DNA from: Amnibacterium flavum
GTDB lineage: Bacteria; Actinomycetota; Actinomycetes; Actinomycetales; Microbacteriaceae
Direction: 5' to 3'
NCBI RefSeq assembly: GCF_003097495.1
Contig: NZ_QEOP01000001.1
Span: forward strand, 1,240,001-1,304,000
DNA: 64,000 bases
In this document: piece after piece, positions 34,405 to 41,487 of the stretch
How positions within the stretch are numbered: the stretch's first letter is position 1
How the letters are laid out: every line of letters starts with the position of its first letter
Program-made: the position numbers and the translations under genes
The notes under the pieces: model-generated
What the model was told of the DNA's origin: nothing
Seen by the model: only the letters and a program-made list of their open reading frames with translations
Databases searched by the model: none

Positions 34405-35673
34405 ATGTCCGAGGATCACGGCGACCGGCGGATCGCGCGCCGGGTCGGGATCGTCGCGGGTGTCGCCCTGATCACGGGTCTCGTGCTGACGGCGGCAGGC
34501 GCCGCGTCGGCGCTCGCCCCGTGGACGATCGAGAGTCGATCCATCACCGGCCTCACCCCCGCCCCGTGGGTCCGCGCGGTCGGGATCAGCGGGGACGGCT
34601 CCGCCATGTACGGCGGCCAGTGGGGTGGGACGCTCTACGCATCGGCCGACGACGGGGACAGCTGGAGGGCCCTGCCCGGCGCGGGGTCCGAGAATTGGAG
34701 CGCCGTCGACAGCTCGTTCGACGGGACGGCGGTGCTCGCCCTCACCGATTCGGGCGAGGTGAACGTCTCGTCCGATTCGGGTGCCACCTGGACATCCCAG
34801 GCGTTCCCGGGGGCGCCGTCGTTCGGCTTCGCATCGGTGAGCGACGACGGTCGAACCATGCTCGCGGTCCCGTCCCAATCGGGCAGCGTCCCGTACCTCT
34901 CCGTGGATGCGGGCGCGACCTGGGCCCCGATCCCGGTGCCGGCCGCCTACTGGTTCGCCGCCGACCTCAGCGCTGACGGATCGACAGTCGTCTTGGGCGC
35001 CGCGGGCGGCGCAGGATTGTTCGTCTCGAGCGACGGCGGACGCACGTTCGCGAACAGCCACACCTCGGCCGATGAGATCGAGGCCGTGGCCGCGAGCCGC
35101 GACGGCGCGACCCTCGTGGCGTCGGTGAACGGCGCGTCGAGGTTCGTCGAGATCTCGCACGATGCCGGAGTCACCTGGACATCGATGCCGCTGCCGGCTA
35201 CCGGCGGAGGGTGGACCGCGCTCGACATCTCCGATGACGCGCGAGTGATCGTGACCGCGAACAGCGTGCCCGGCACCTACTGGATCTCGCTGGACGGCGG
35301 GACGACCTTCGTCGAGCAGGCCGACGGGCTCGATCTCGCCCTCGACGACATCCGCGCCGACGCGATCGGGCGGAGCTTCATCTCGACGGGGTACGACGCC
35401 GACGCGGGCGGATGGGTCCTGCAGACCGGGACCCGCCCGGCATCGACCCCGCCGACGTCAGCAGCCGGGGTACTGAGCGTCGGCGGGGACGCGGGCGCCG
35501 CAACCGCCGTCAGCGTGACGACCCCGTTGCAGGGAACGTCCGAGGCCGAGGCGGTGCTGCCGATCGGCATCGTCCTCACCGTGCTCGGCGCCATCCTGCT
35601 CGTCAGTCGCCGCGGGGTCGCCGCCCTCTTCCCCGCACGGCCGCGGGGGCGTCGCGCACTCCACCGAGGGTGA
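34405..35673 (+). CDS. Exported BNR-repeat (sialidase-like beta-propeller) protein with C-terminal membrane anchor
   Basis: The 422-residue product has a signal-like segment at residues 14-38 (VGIVAGVALITGLVLTAAGAASA). Beta-propeller blades then follow, with recurrent BNR/Asp-box motifs of the form SxDxGxTW: SADDGDSW, SSDSGATW, SVDAGATW, SSDGGRTF, SHDAGVTW and SLDGGTTF. A C-terminal transmembrane helix near residues 388-408 is followed by a basic tail (RRGVAALFPARPRGRRALHRG). No LPXTG motif is visible, so it is probably membrane-tethered rather than sortase-linked. Sialidase catalytic residues are not evident, so binding or structural roles at the cell surface are more likely than hydrolysis. 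Confidence 0.75.
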   Translation: MSEDHGDRRIARRVGIVAGVALITGLVLTAAGAASALAPWTIESRSITGLTPAPWVRAVGISGDGSAMYGGQWGGTLYASADDGDSWRALPGAGSENWSAVDSSFDGTAVLALTDSGEVNVSSDSGATWTSQAFPGAPSFGFASVSDDGRTMLAVPSQSGSVPYLSVDAGATWAPIPVPAAYWFAADLSADGSTVVLGAAGGAGLFVSSDGGRTFANSHTSADEIEAVAASRDGATLVASVNGASRFVEISHDAGVTWTSMPLPATGGGWTALDISDDARVIVTANSVPGTYWISLDGGTTFVEQADGLDLALDDIRADAIGRSFISTGYDADAGGWVLQTGTRPASTPPTSAAGVLSVGGDAGAATAVSVTTPLQGTSEAEAVLPIGIVLTVLGAILLVSRRGVAALFPARPRGRRALHRG

Positions 35674-35703
35674 GGCGCGCCGTCCGCTCGCGGCCGGGGA
35701 TCG

Positions 35704-36309
35704 CTAGAGGAGCCGGGTGGCTCCGGTGGTGCGGGCTCGGAAGCCGCCGCTGATCTGCAGCAGCGCCGGGACCTCGCGACCGAGGAGCGCGTCGAGTGCG
35801 ATCAGGTGCCGTTCGACGATCCGCACGGCCGCCGTCGGCGAGACGCCGCGCTGGCACACCGTGCTGATCTTCAGAACCGAAGCTCCCCGAACCCGGTAGG
35901 TCGAGACGCTCGATGAGATGAACTCGCGGTGGGCGTGCAGCGCCTCGCGCAGTGCCTGCTCGGCGACCGCCGCCTCCACGATCGTCTCGCCGTTGTCGCC
36001 GCTGGATTCACGCAGCAGTTCGCGGGTGTGTCCGTTGCCCTGCCGGATGATGAACACCAGGAGCAGCACGACGATCAGCGCGATCGCGGCGATGACGGCG
36101 ATCGTCAGCCAGCTGAAGCCGGCGTCGCCCACCGGGGAGTCTCTCAGCCATCCGGACACGGAGGAGATCACATCGGGTGCGGTCGAGGTCCAGCGCTCCG
36201 CGGCCTCGGGAAGCGAGCCGAGGGCGATCGCCGCGGCACCGCCTGCCAGAAGCAGCAGCCCGACGAGGCCGAGCCAGGCCCTGTTGAGGAACCGGTTGGT
36301 GTTGTTCAT
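35704..36309 (-). CDS. amaP: AmaP-like membrane anchor of the Asp23 cluster
   Basis: The 201-residue product has two transmembrane helices near residues 10-32 and 68-90 (WLTIAVIAAIALIVVLLLVFIIRQ) and a cytosolic C-terminal part (EAAVAEQALREALHAHREFISSSVSTYRVRGASVLKISTVC) related to alkaline-shock anchor proteins. By homology it would tether Asp23-type proteins to the membrane during envelope stress. It is the last gene of a five-gene minus-strand operon with 4-bp overlaps throughout. The symbol is by analogy with AmaP of Gram-positive bacteria. Confidence 0.7.
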   Translation of the reverse strand: MNNTNRFLNRAWLGLVGLLLLAGGAAAIALGSLPEAAERWTSTAPDVISSVSGWLRDSPVGDAGFSWLTIAVIAAIALIVVLLLVFIIRQGNGHTRELLRESSGDNGETIVEAAVAEQALREALHAHREFISSSVSTYRVRGASVLKISTVCQRGVSPTAAVRIVERHLIALDALLGREVPALLQISGGFRARTTGATRLL

Positions 36310-36884
36310 GCGCCGACCTTTCCGTGTCGTGCGACGGCGACCTTCGAGCGGATGCCGGGTCGCGCCTCGAGCGAGTCGAGACGCTCCTCGACCGCACGGG
36401 TGATCTCCGCCTCATCGACGGGCAGTCCCGAGGGCGGCTGCACCTCGACGAGCGCGCGGCGATGGGACACCGTGACCGTGGCGTTGTCAGGCGAGATCCC
36501 GCCGGCGGTCGTGGCCGTGCGAGCCAGCGACGAGGCGATGACCTCGTTGTCGACGACGACCGCCAGCCGCTCGGAGGGGAGCCGATGCCGCGCCCGTCGT
36601 CCGGGGAGGAGGGCGAGGATGAGCAGCGCCAGACCGATCAATGCGGCGAGGACGCCACCGGCGATGAGTGCGCCGGGGATGACCCTGTCGATACCGCCGA
36701 GGCTCAGCAGGGCGTCGGATGGCGAGATCAGCAGGGCCGGGGCCTCGACGAGGGCGAGAACGAGCTCGGTCGCGACGTAGAGGCCGACCAGGATCGCGAC
36801 TATCGCGACCACGATGGCCGCGACGGAACGCGGCGAGTGGGTCTCCCGACGGAGAAGCCGCGGGTACACGGGATGGGTGATCAT
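36306..36884 (-). CDS. DUF6286-type membrane protein of the Asp23 cluster
   Basis: The 192-residue product has two transmembrane segments near residues 20-45 and 70-93 (IPGALIAGGVLAALIGLALLILALL). A C-terminal soluble domain follows (LAVVVDNEVIASSLARTATTAGGISPDNATVTVSHRRALVEVQPPSG), resembling the Asp23-like fold of actinobacterial DUF6286 proteins. Overlaps of 4 bp with both neighbours indicate one operon. Function is unknown beyond association with Asp23 envelope proteins. Confidence 0.7.
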   Translation of the reverse strand: MITHPVYPRLLRRETHSPRSVAAIVVAIVAILVGLYVATELVLALVEAPALLISPSDALLSLGGIDRVIPGALIAGGVLAALIGLALLILALLPGRRARHRLPSERLAVVVDNEVIASSLARTATTAGGISPDNATVTVSHRRALVEVQPPSGLPVDEAEITRAVEERLDSLEARPGIRSKVAVARHGKVGA

Positions 36885-37315
36885 CTGACTCTCGATTCCT
36901 GTCGGATCTCGACACCGGTGAGGCGGAGCGCAACCCGGGCGACCTGCGAGCCGGTGAGCTCGCCGACCCGGGCGCGGATGCGCTCCTTGGCGGTCTCGGC
37001 ACGTTCGAGCAGAGTTCCGCCGGTCCGCTGGACCAGTGCGGGGTCGGACGCGATCCGGTGCAGTCCGACGACACGCAGCGGTGCTGTCACGAGGAGGGTG
37101 AGCGAACCACCGTCATCGTCGAGCCGCACCGAGACACCGCGCCTCTCGACTCCCAGCGCCTCGGCGGAGACCGCGATGCCGATGCGCTCGAGCGCGCGAG
37201 CCGTGATGCGGGTGCGCCCGGGGCTCACCGTGCGATCGGCACCGGTGGCGTCGGCCCGCGCTGCTCCAGCGGAGGCCGTGACGCCGCCGGTCGGCGCGAG
37301 CGCGGTCGGGCTCAA
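36881..37315 (-). CDS. Asp23/Gls24-like protein, second copy in the cluster
   Basis: The 144-residue soluble product has an N-terminal Ala/Thr/Gly-rich stretch, then TRITARALERIGIAVSAEALGVERRGVSVRLDDDGGSLTLLVTAPL with a helical RAETAKERIRARVGEL and closing beta strand VARVALRLTGVEI. The pattern matches the Asp23/Gls24 alpha/beta domain in degenerate form. Overlaps of 4 bp on both sides place it in the operon. Probable cytosolic envelope-stress component. Confidence 0.65.
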   Translation of the reverse strand: MSPTALAPTGGVTASAGAARADATGADRTVSPGRTRITARALERIGIAVSAEALGVERRGVSVRLDDDGGSLTLLVTAPLRVVGLHRIASDPALVQRTGGTLLERAETAKERIRARVGELTGSQVARVALRLTGVEIRQESRVR

Positions 37316-37512
37316 GAGGAGGAGCGCTTTCCGCGGAACGCTCCGACCAGCGCCGAGACGTCGAGCTTGCCCTCGACGATGCGGCCGACGAGCGCGCCGA
37401 TGGCCATGGCCACCGCGACGAACACGAACGCCCAGAAGCCGAACGCGACCCAGGTGAGCGCGGCGACCGCGCCGATCAGGATTCCGGTGCGAGTGGGGGA
37501 GGAGGCGATCAC
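37312..37512 (-). CDS. Small DUF2273-like membrane protein
   Basis: The 66-residue product is almost wholly hydrophobic, with two adjacent helices (GILIGAVAALTWVAFGFWAFVFVAVAMAIGALVG, residues 10-43). The cytosolic end includes EGKLDVSALVGAFRGKRSSS. The size, composition and place between two Asp23-type genes match DUF2273 proteins, which accompany Asp23 and AmaP in Gram-positive bacteria. Overlaps of 4 bp at both ends. Confidence 0.75.
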   Translation of the reverse strand: MIASSPTRTGILIGAVAALTWVAFGFWAFVFVAVAMAIGALVGRIVEGKLDVSALVGAFRGKRSSS

Positions 37513-37946
37513 AGGACGCGGCTCTCTTCGGTCTCGTCGGCGTCGTCGGAGGCGAAGTGCACGTCGGTGACGGTCACGTTGACCTCGGCGACCTCCATGC
37601 CGATGATCGTCTCGATCGCGTCGGTCACGGATGCGCGCACGTCCTCGGCGACCGACTGGAGCGCGATCGGGTACTCGGCGACGATCGTCACGTCGACGGC
37701 CACCTGGGTCTCGCCGACCTCGATGTTGATCCCCTGCGAGAGGTCGGTGCTGTTGACGACGCTGCGGAGAGCGCCGAGTGCGCGGGCCGCTCCGCCGCCG
37801 AGCGCGAACACGCCGGGCACCTCGCGTGCTGCGATGCCGGCGACCTTGGCGATGACTCCATCGCTGATGACGGTCTTCCCCGTCGCGACGCCGAGGGGCG
37901 TGACGGGCGTGGTGGAGGTGCTGGGTGTGCTGGTCGGGGTTGCCAT
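37509..37946 (-). CDS. Asp23/Gls24 family envelope stress response protein
   Basis: The 145-residue canonical Asp23-domain protein shows GKTVISDGVIAKVAGIAAREVPGVFALGGG, then INIEVGETQVAVDVTIVAEYPIALQSVAEDVRASVTDAIETIIGMEVAEVNVTVTDVHF. The first 25 residues are a Thr/Pro/Ser linker. ATG 37946 has AGAAGGAA about 6 nt upstream. It is the first gene of the five-gene minus-strand operon and divergent from an ECF sigma gene with 140 bp between, so the sigma factor is the obvious regulator candidate. By homology it acts at the inner face of the membrane in cell-envelope homeostasis. Confidence 0.88.
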   Translation of the reverse strand: MATPTSTPSTSTTPVTPLGVATGKTVISDGVIAKVAGIAAREVPGVFALGGGAARALGALRSVVNSTDLSQGINIEVGETQVAVDVTIVAEYPIALQSVAEDVRASVTDAIETIIGMEVAEVNVTVTDVHFASDDADETEESRVL

Positions 37947-38086
37947 GGTGGTTCCTTCTGTCAGTGCCCCATCGGGGCGGTGTGTGATAGTCGCTGGTAA
38001 GACGTAGCTCGCAGCGGGATCGTCACGTTTCGATTCGGGGAAAACGCTGTGAGAAAACTGGGTGCTCGGAAACGATCGGAGGCGGC
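37947..38086. promoter_or_regulatory. Divergent control region between Asp23 operon and ECF sigma gene
   Basis: These 140 bp must hold promoters in both directions. They are less GC-rich than the flanks and contain short repeated elements (GGGGAAAACG and GAGAAAACTGGG). I could not place a convincing ECF -35/-10 pair by eye. Autoregulation by the sigma factor is inferred only from layout. Confidence 0.4.
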
Positions 38087-38653
38087 GTGGACGACCCCGT
38101 CGCGCCCTTCCTCCTCGAGGAAGCGGACGAACGGACTCTCGCCGGTCGGGCGGCCGACGGCGACGTTCGCGCATTCGAGGTGATCGTCCGCCGCTACGGC
38201 GGTCTGCTCCGGGCTCACGCCCGCCGCGTCCTCGGCGCATCCGACCAGGTGGACGACGCCGTCCAGGACACCTTCATCACGGCGTGGGATCAGCTCCCGT
38301 CGCTCCAGGACCCGGCTCAGGTGCGCAGCTGGCTGATGCGGATCGCGAGCCGGAAGTGCATCGATCGCGTGCGGGCACGACGCGAGCACGCGGATATCGA
38401 CGATTACGAGCCGGCCGAGTCTCCGGAGTCGGGCCCGGCCCGGGTGGTCGAGGCCCGGTCCCGCGCCGATGCCGCCGCTGCAGCGATCTCTCGACTGCCG
38501 CCCGAACAGCGTCGATGCTGGGTGCTCAAGGAGCTGGCCGGCTACAGCTACGACGAGATCGCAGCCGACTTGGAACTGCCGGTCTCCACCGTGCGCGGGC
38601 TGCTGTCCCGAGCGCGCAAGAACATGATCCGCGAGATGGAGGAGTGGCGATGA
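38087..38653 (+). CDS. ECF-type RNA polymerase sigma factor (sigma-70 family)
   Basis: The 188-residue product has region 2 (DVRAFEVIVRRYGGLLRAHARRVLGASDQVDDAVQDTFITAWDQLPSL, about residues 27-75, with the core -10 binding helix) and region 4 (AAAISRLPPEQRRCWVLKELAGYSYDEIAADLELPVSTVRGLLSRARKNM, about 135-185). GTG 38087 is preceded by GGAGG with 4-nt spacing. Its stop overlaps the next gene by 4 bp, where an anti-sigma factor normally sits. It most likely directs the divergent Asp23 operon and itself in response to envelope stress. Confidence 0.9.
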   Translation: MDDPVAPFLLEEADERTLAGRAADGDVRAFEVIVRRYGGLLRAHARRVLGASDQVDDAVQDTFITAWDQLPSLQDPAQVRSWLMRIASRKCIDRVRARREHADIDDYEPAESPESGPARVVEARSRADAAAAAISRLPPEQRRCWVLKELAGYSYDEIAADLELPVSTVRGLLSRARKNMIREMEEWR

Positions 38654-39276
38654 CATCGGACGAACCCATCCGCGACCCGGACGCTCTGGCGCTCGAGCCC
38701 GACGACCTCGACGGGCACACGATCGACGAGCTGTCGGACTACCTCGACCGCGACATGACTCCGCCCGACCCCTCGATCGACGGATCGGCCGGTTGCCAGA
38801 TCGCGCTCGATGCGCTGGAGCGGCTCCGGGAGGTGTCGAGAGCTGTGCTCCTGGCCGACCAGGCCGCGCCCGTACCGCCCGATGAGAGCTGGGTCACCCG
38901 GGTGCTCCTCGGCATCGCCGTCGACGCGCGCGCCGGGCGGGATGTGCCGCTGACCTCGACCGAGCCGGGTGCTGAGCTGGCCATCACCGAGGGAGCTATC
39001 CGCGGGCTGATCCGCGCGGCGGGCGACACGGTGGGCGGCCTGCTGATCGGACGGGTCCGCCTGGACGGAGACGTTCTGGTTCCGGGTGCCCCGGTGCGCG
39101 TGACCGTCGATGCGAGCGTGGGATGGGGGCAGCGCATCCCCGATGTGGTCTCCCGCATCCGCGACGCGATCCACACCCAGCTTCTCCGGCACACCGAATT
39201 GAACGTCGTGGCGATCGACGTGAACGTGCACGACATCCATGTGCCCGAGGGGTTCGTCAGGGGAGTGGAACGATGA
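38650..39276 (+). CDS. Putative anti-sigma-like N-terminus fused to an Asp23/Gls24 domain
   Basis: The 208-residue product follows the sigma gene with a 4-bp overlap. Residues about 23-75 (HTIDELSDYLDRDMTPPDPSIDGSAGCQIALDALERLREVSRAVL) resemble the helical start of zinc-associated anti-sigma domains, but only one Cys remains and the CxxC pair is missing. Residues about 100-208 form an Asp23/Gls24-like domain (ELAITEGAIRGLIRAAGDTVGG, GAPVRVTVDASVGWGQRIPDVVSRIRDAIHTQLLRHTELNVVAIDVNVHDI). No transmembrane helix is present. The anti-sigma role is inferred from position and weak pattern only; the Asp23 half is firmer. Confidence 0.7.
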   Translation: MTSDEPIRDPDALALEPDDLDGHTIDELSDYLDRDMTPPDPSIDGSAGCQIALDALERLREVSRAVLLADQAAPVPPDESWVTRVLLGIAVDARAGRDVPLTSTEPGAELAITEGAIRGLIRAAGDTVGGLLIGRVRLDGDVLVPGAPVRVTVDASVGWGQRIPDVVSRIRDAIHTQLLRHTELNVVAIDVNVHDIHVPEGFVRGVER

Positions 39277-39605
39277 TGCTCGGACGGGCAGACGAGCTGG
39301 GACGCGCGCTGGCGCACGTGGTCAGCGCCGTACCGGGTGTGAGGCACATCTACCCCGTCGAGGGGCGGGTCGCGACCGTGGTCTCGACACTCGTCGCCGC
39401 GGTGCCGGGAGTCGAGGTCGCCGAGCGCCCGCCGGTCGGCATCGACGAGGAGGCGGGCATCGTCTCCATCTCGATCGGTGTCACCGACGCGGCATCGGCG
39501 GCGGAGGTGGCCCGCGACGTCTCGAGAGCCGTGTCGCTCTATCTCGTCGGACTCGATCCCGTGGAGACGCCGACGATCCGCGTGCGGGTCGCCAGCGTCG
39601 GCTGA
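39273..39605 (+). CDS. Small Asp23-like protein
   Basis: The 110-residue product has alternating helices and strands (LGRALAHVVSAVPGVRHIYPVEG, GIVSISIGVTDAASAAEVARDVSRAVSLYLVG) and a closing strand PTIRVRVASVG, reminiscent of an Asp23-type domain without the N-terminal linker. It overlaps the upstream fusion gene by 4 bp and ends the sigma-led three-gene unit. No other family recognised. Confidence 0.65.
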   Translation: MMLGRADELGRALAHVVSAVPGVRHIYPVEGRVATVVSTLVAAVPGVEVAERPPVGIDEEAGIVSISIGVTDAASAAEVARDVSRAVSLYLVGLDPVETPTIRVRVASVG

Positions 39606-39617
39606 ACGACGCGGCGG

Positions 39618-40001
39618 CTACGCGACGAGGGTCGCGCCCAGCAGGCCGATGAGAAGGATCTGACCGCCGAGACGCGGCCAGAACGGCGTCGCGACGGGGC
39701 CGAACCGTTCGGGGTGCTCCGATGCGTAGGCGTTGGCGGGGAAGACCGCGACGAGGAACACCATCAGGGCGACGGCCGCCGCCGGCCGGGTGCGCGGGAC
39801 GACGAGCCCCACCCCGCCGGCGATCTCGCAGGCGCCGGTGAGGGCGACCAGCCGTGCCGGGGTCCGCGGGTCGCGGCCGCGGAGCGCGGGCGGGATCATC
39901 CTCGCCATCGTCTTCGCCGGCCCGGCACGGAAGTGCGCGATGCCCATCCCGATGAAAGCGAGCGCGAGCACGGAACGGATGACGGCCTTCGCGATGGTCA
40001 T
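39618..40001 (-). CDS. DoxX-like membrane protein
   Basis: The 127-residue product has four transmembrane helices with the DoxX-family pattern: VLALAFIGMGIAHFRAG, LVALTGACEIAGGVGLVVP, AVALMVFLVAVFPANAYASEHPERFG and LGGQILLIGLLGATLVA. DoxX-like proteins are linked to redox or quinone processes, but no specific role can be given. It converges with the small Asp23-like gene after 12 bp. Confidence 0.8.
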   Translation of the reverse strand: MTIAKAVIRSVLALAFIGMGIAHFRAGPAKTMARMIPPALRGRDPRTPARLVALTGACEIAGGVGLVVPRTRPAAAVALMVFLVAVFPANAYASEHPERFGPVATPFWPRLGGQILLIGLLGATLVA

Positions 40002-40051
40002 GCCCCCATCCTGCCCCGGTGTCGGCGGCGCGGTCTGGGCGACCGCCGAAC

Positions 40052-41029
40052 TCAGGACTCCGCGGGCACCCGAACGGTCAGTGCGCCGGGCTCGAGCCAG
40101 GCGTTGAAAGCCACGGCCTTGCCGAAGCCGTCTCCGTCGAGCTCGATCTCCTCGGGGCGCGACAGTCGGGCGACCAGTCGCGTGCCCGTCTGGTAGCTGA
40201 GGTCCCGGTCGTTCTCACGCTCGCCGACCAGGGCCTTCCCGGCCTTGGTGCGCCGGACGACCCCGTTGGTCCACGCGACCTTCAGCCAGACGCGGATCCA
40301 GCCGAGCACGCCGCCGGGGCGCATCATCATGAGGTCGAAAAGCCCGTCGTCGACCGCCGCGTCGGGCATGAGCAGGATGTTGGCCGGCAGCGATCCGCAG
40401 TTGCCGAGGATCAGGGTGTGCACCGTGGCGCGCTTGGCCTTCCCGTCGTCGAGTCGGAACCGGAGGTGCAGCTCGTCGGGGTCGCGAAGCGACTTCACGA
40501 TCGCGTTCACGTACGCGGCCCAGCCCGCCTTCGCCTTCAGGTCGTCGTCGGTGTTCTTGATCATCTTGGCGTCGATGCCCATGCCCGCCATGACGACGAA
40601 CACGTGCCGGTCGCGGCTGCGGTCGTCGCGCTCGATGTCGACCACTCCGAGATCGATCTTGCGATCCACCCCGGTGAATGCGCTGCGCACCGAGTCGGGC
40701 ATGGCGTCGAGGGTGAGCTTCAGGTTGCGGGCCAGCAGGTTGCCGGTGCCCGACGGCAGGAGCGCAACGGGTGTCCCGCTGCCGCGGACCGCCTCGGCGA
40801 CCGCGCGCACGGTCCCGTCGCCGCCGGCCGCGATGACGAGATCGACACCCTGGTCGAGAGCCTGCCGGGTCACCTCCTGTCCGACATCCTCGACTGAGGT
40901 CTCGAACCAGAGGGTCTCACCCCAGCCCGCGCCCGCGGCCTCGGCTGTCACGGCGGAGCGGAGGGCGTCGAGGTCGACCTTGATGGGGTTGTAGATGACG
41001 GCGGCGATCTTCGGGCTGTTGTCGGTCAT
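40052..41029 (-). CDS. Diacylglycerol kinase family lipid kinase (YegS/DagK-like)
   Basis: The 325-residue product has the nucleotide-binding and catalytic motif GGDGTVRAVAEAV near residue 70 and LLPSGTGNLLARNL near residue 93, both diagnostic of DAGK_cat. The C-terminal beta domain carries MPDAAVDDGLFDLMMMRPGG. It would phosphorylate diacylglycerol or a related lipid, with a possible role in phospholipid recycling. No clear ribosome site precedes the ATG. Confidence 0.88.
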   Translation of the reverse strand: MTDNSPKIAAVIYNPIKVDLDALRSAVTAEAAGAGWGETLWFETSVEDVGQEVTRQALDQGVDLVIAAGGDGTVRAVAEAVRGSGTPVALLPSGTGNLLARNLKLTLDAMPDSVRSAFTGVDRKIDLGVVDIERDDRSRDRHVFVVMAGMGIDAKMIKNTDDDLKAKAGWAAYVNAIVKSLRDPDELHLRFRLDDGKAKRATVHTLILGNCGSLPANILLMPDAAVDDGLFDLMMMRPGGVLGWIRVWLKVAWTNGVVRRTKAGKALVGERENDRDLSYQTGTRLVARLSRPEEIELDGDGFGKAVAFNAWLEPGALTVRVPAES

Positions 41030-41151
41030 GCGGCTTCGATCAGTTGTGTTCGGTGGCGCGCCGATGGGAGCGTCCAGGACATCGAGTCTGCCGCCGACAC
41101 CGCATTCCGGCTACGGGTTGCTTTCCCAGGCGGTTGCCCCACCCTGGGCCA

Positions 41152-41406
41152 ATGCTCCTCATCTTCGGCAGTCGCATCAGCGAGGCGATCGTCAACATCG
41201 TCGCCTTCGTCTGCGGGTACTGCGGCGTGCGCGCCGATCAGCAGGTCGTGAAACGCTCCAACCGGTTCACGCTCTTCTTCATCCCCCTCTTCTCCTTCTC
41301 GACGAGCTACCTGAACCGCTGCACGCACTGCGGCGGCGAGACCGCGTTGACCGCGGAGCAGGCGCAGAACTCGCTCCGCTGGTCGCAGTCGCAGTCGCCG
41401 GCCTGA
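41152..41406 (+). CDS. Small zinc-ribbon protein
   Basis: The 84-residue product has two Cys pairs, CGYC near residue 21 and CTHC near residue 57, likely forming one zinc ribbon around a short hydrophobic segment (RFTLFFIPLFSFSTSYLN). The C-terminus is polar. ATG 41152 is the first start giving a protein that begins near the ribbon; no good ribosome site is seen. Function unknown. Similar small ribbon proteins are common hypothetical genes in actinobacteria. Confidence 0.7.
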   Translation: MLLIFGSRISEAIVNIVAFVCGYCGVRADQQVVKRSNRFTLFFIPLFSFSTSYLNRCTHCGGETALTAEQAQNSLRWSQSQSPA

Positions 41407-41476
41407 GACTGGAAGCCCCCGAACGTTCATCGGAAGTCAGGACGGAAGTCCCTGGGAACGGCGCAGGAGCGGCGCC

Positions 41477-41482
41477 TAACAT
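41477..41482 (+). promoter_or_regulatory. -10 element of a leaderless promoter for xfp
   Basis: TAACAT followed by 5 nt and ATG 41488. Confidence 0.5.
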
Positions 41483-41487
41483 GACGC

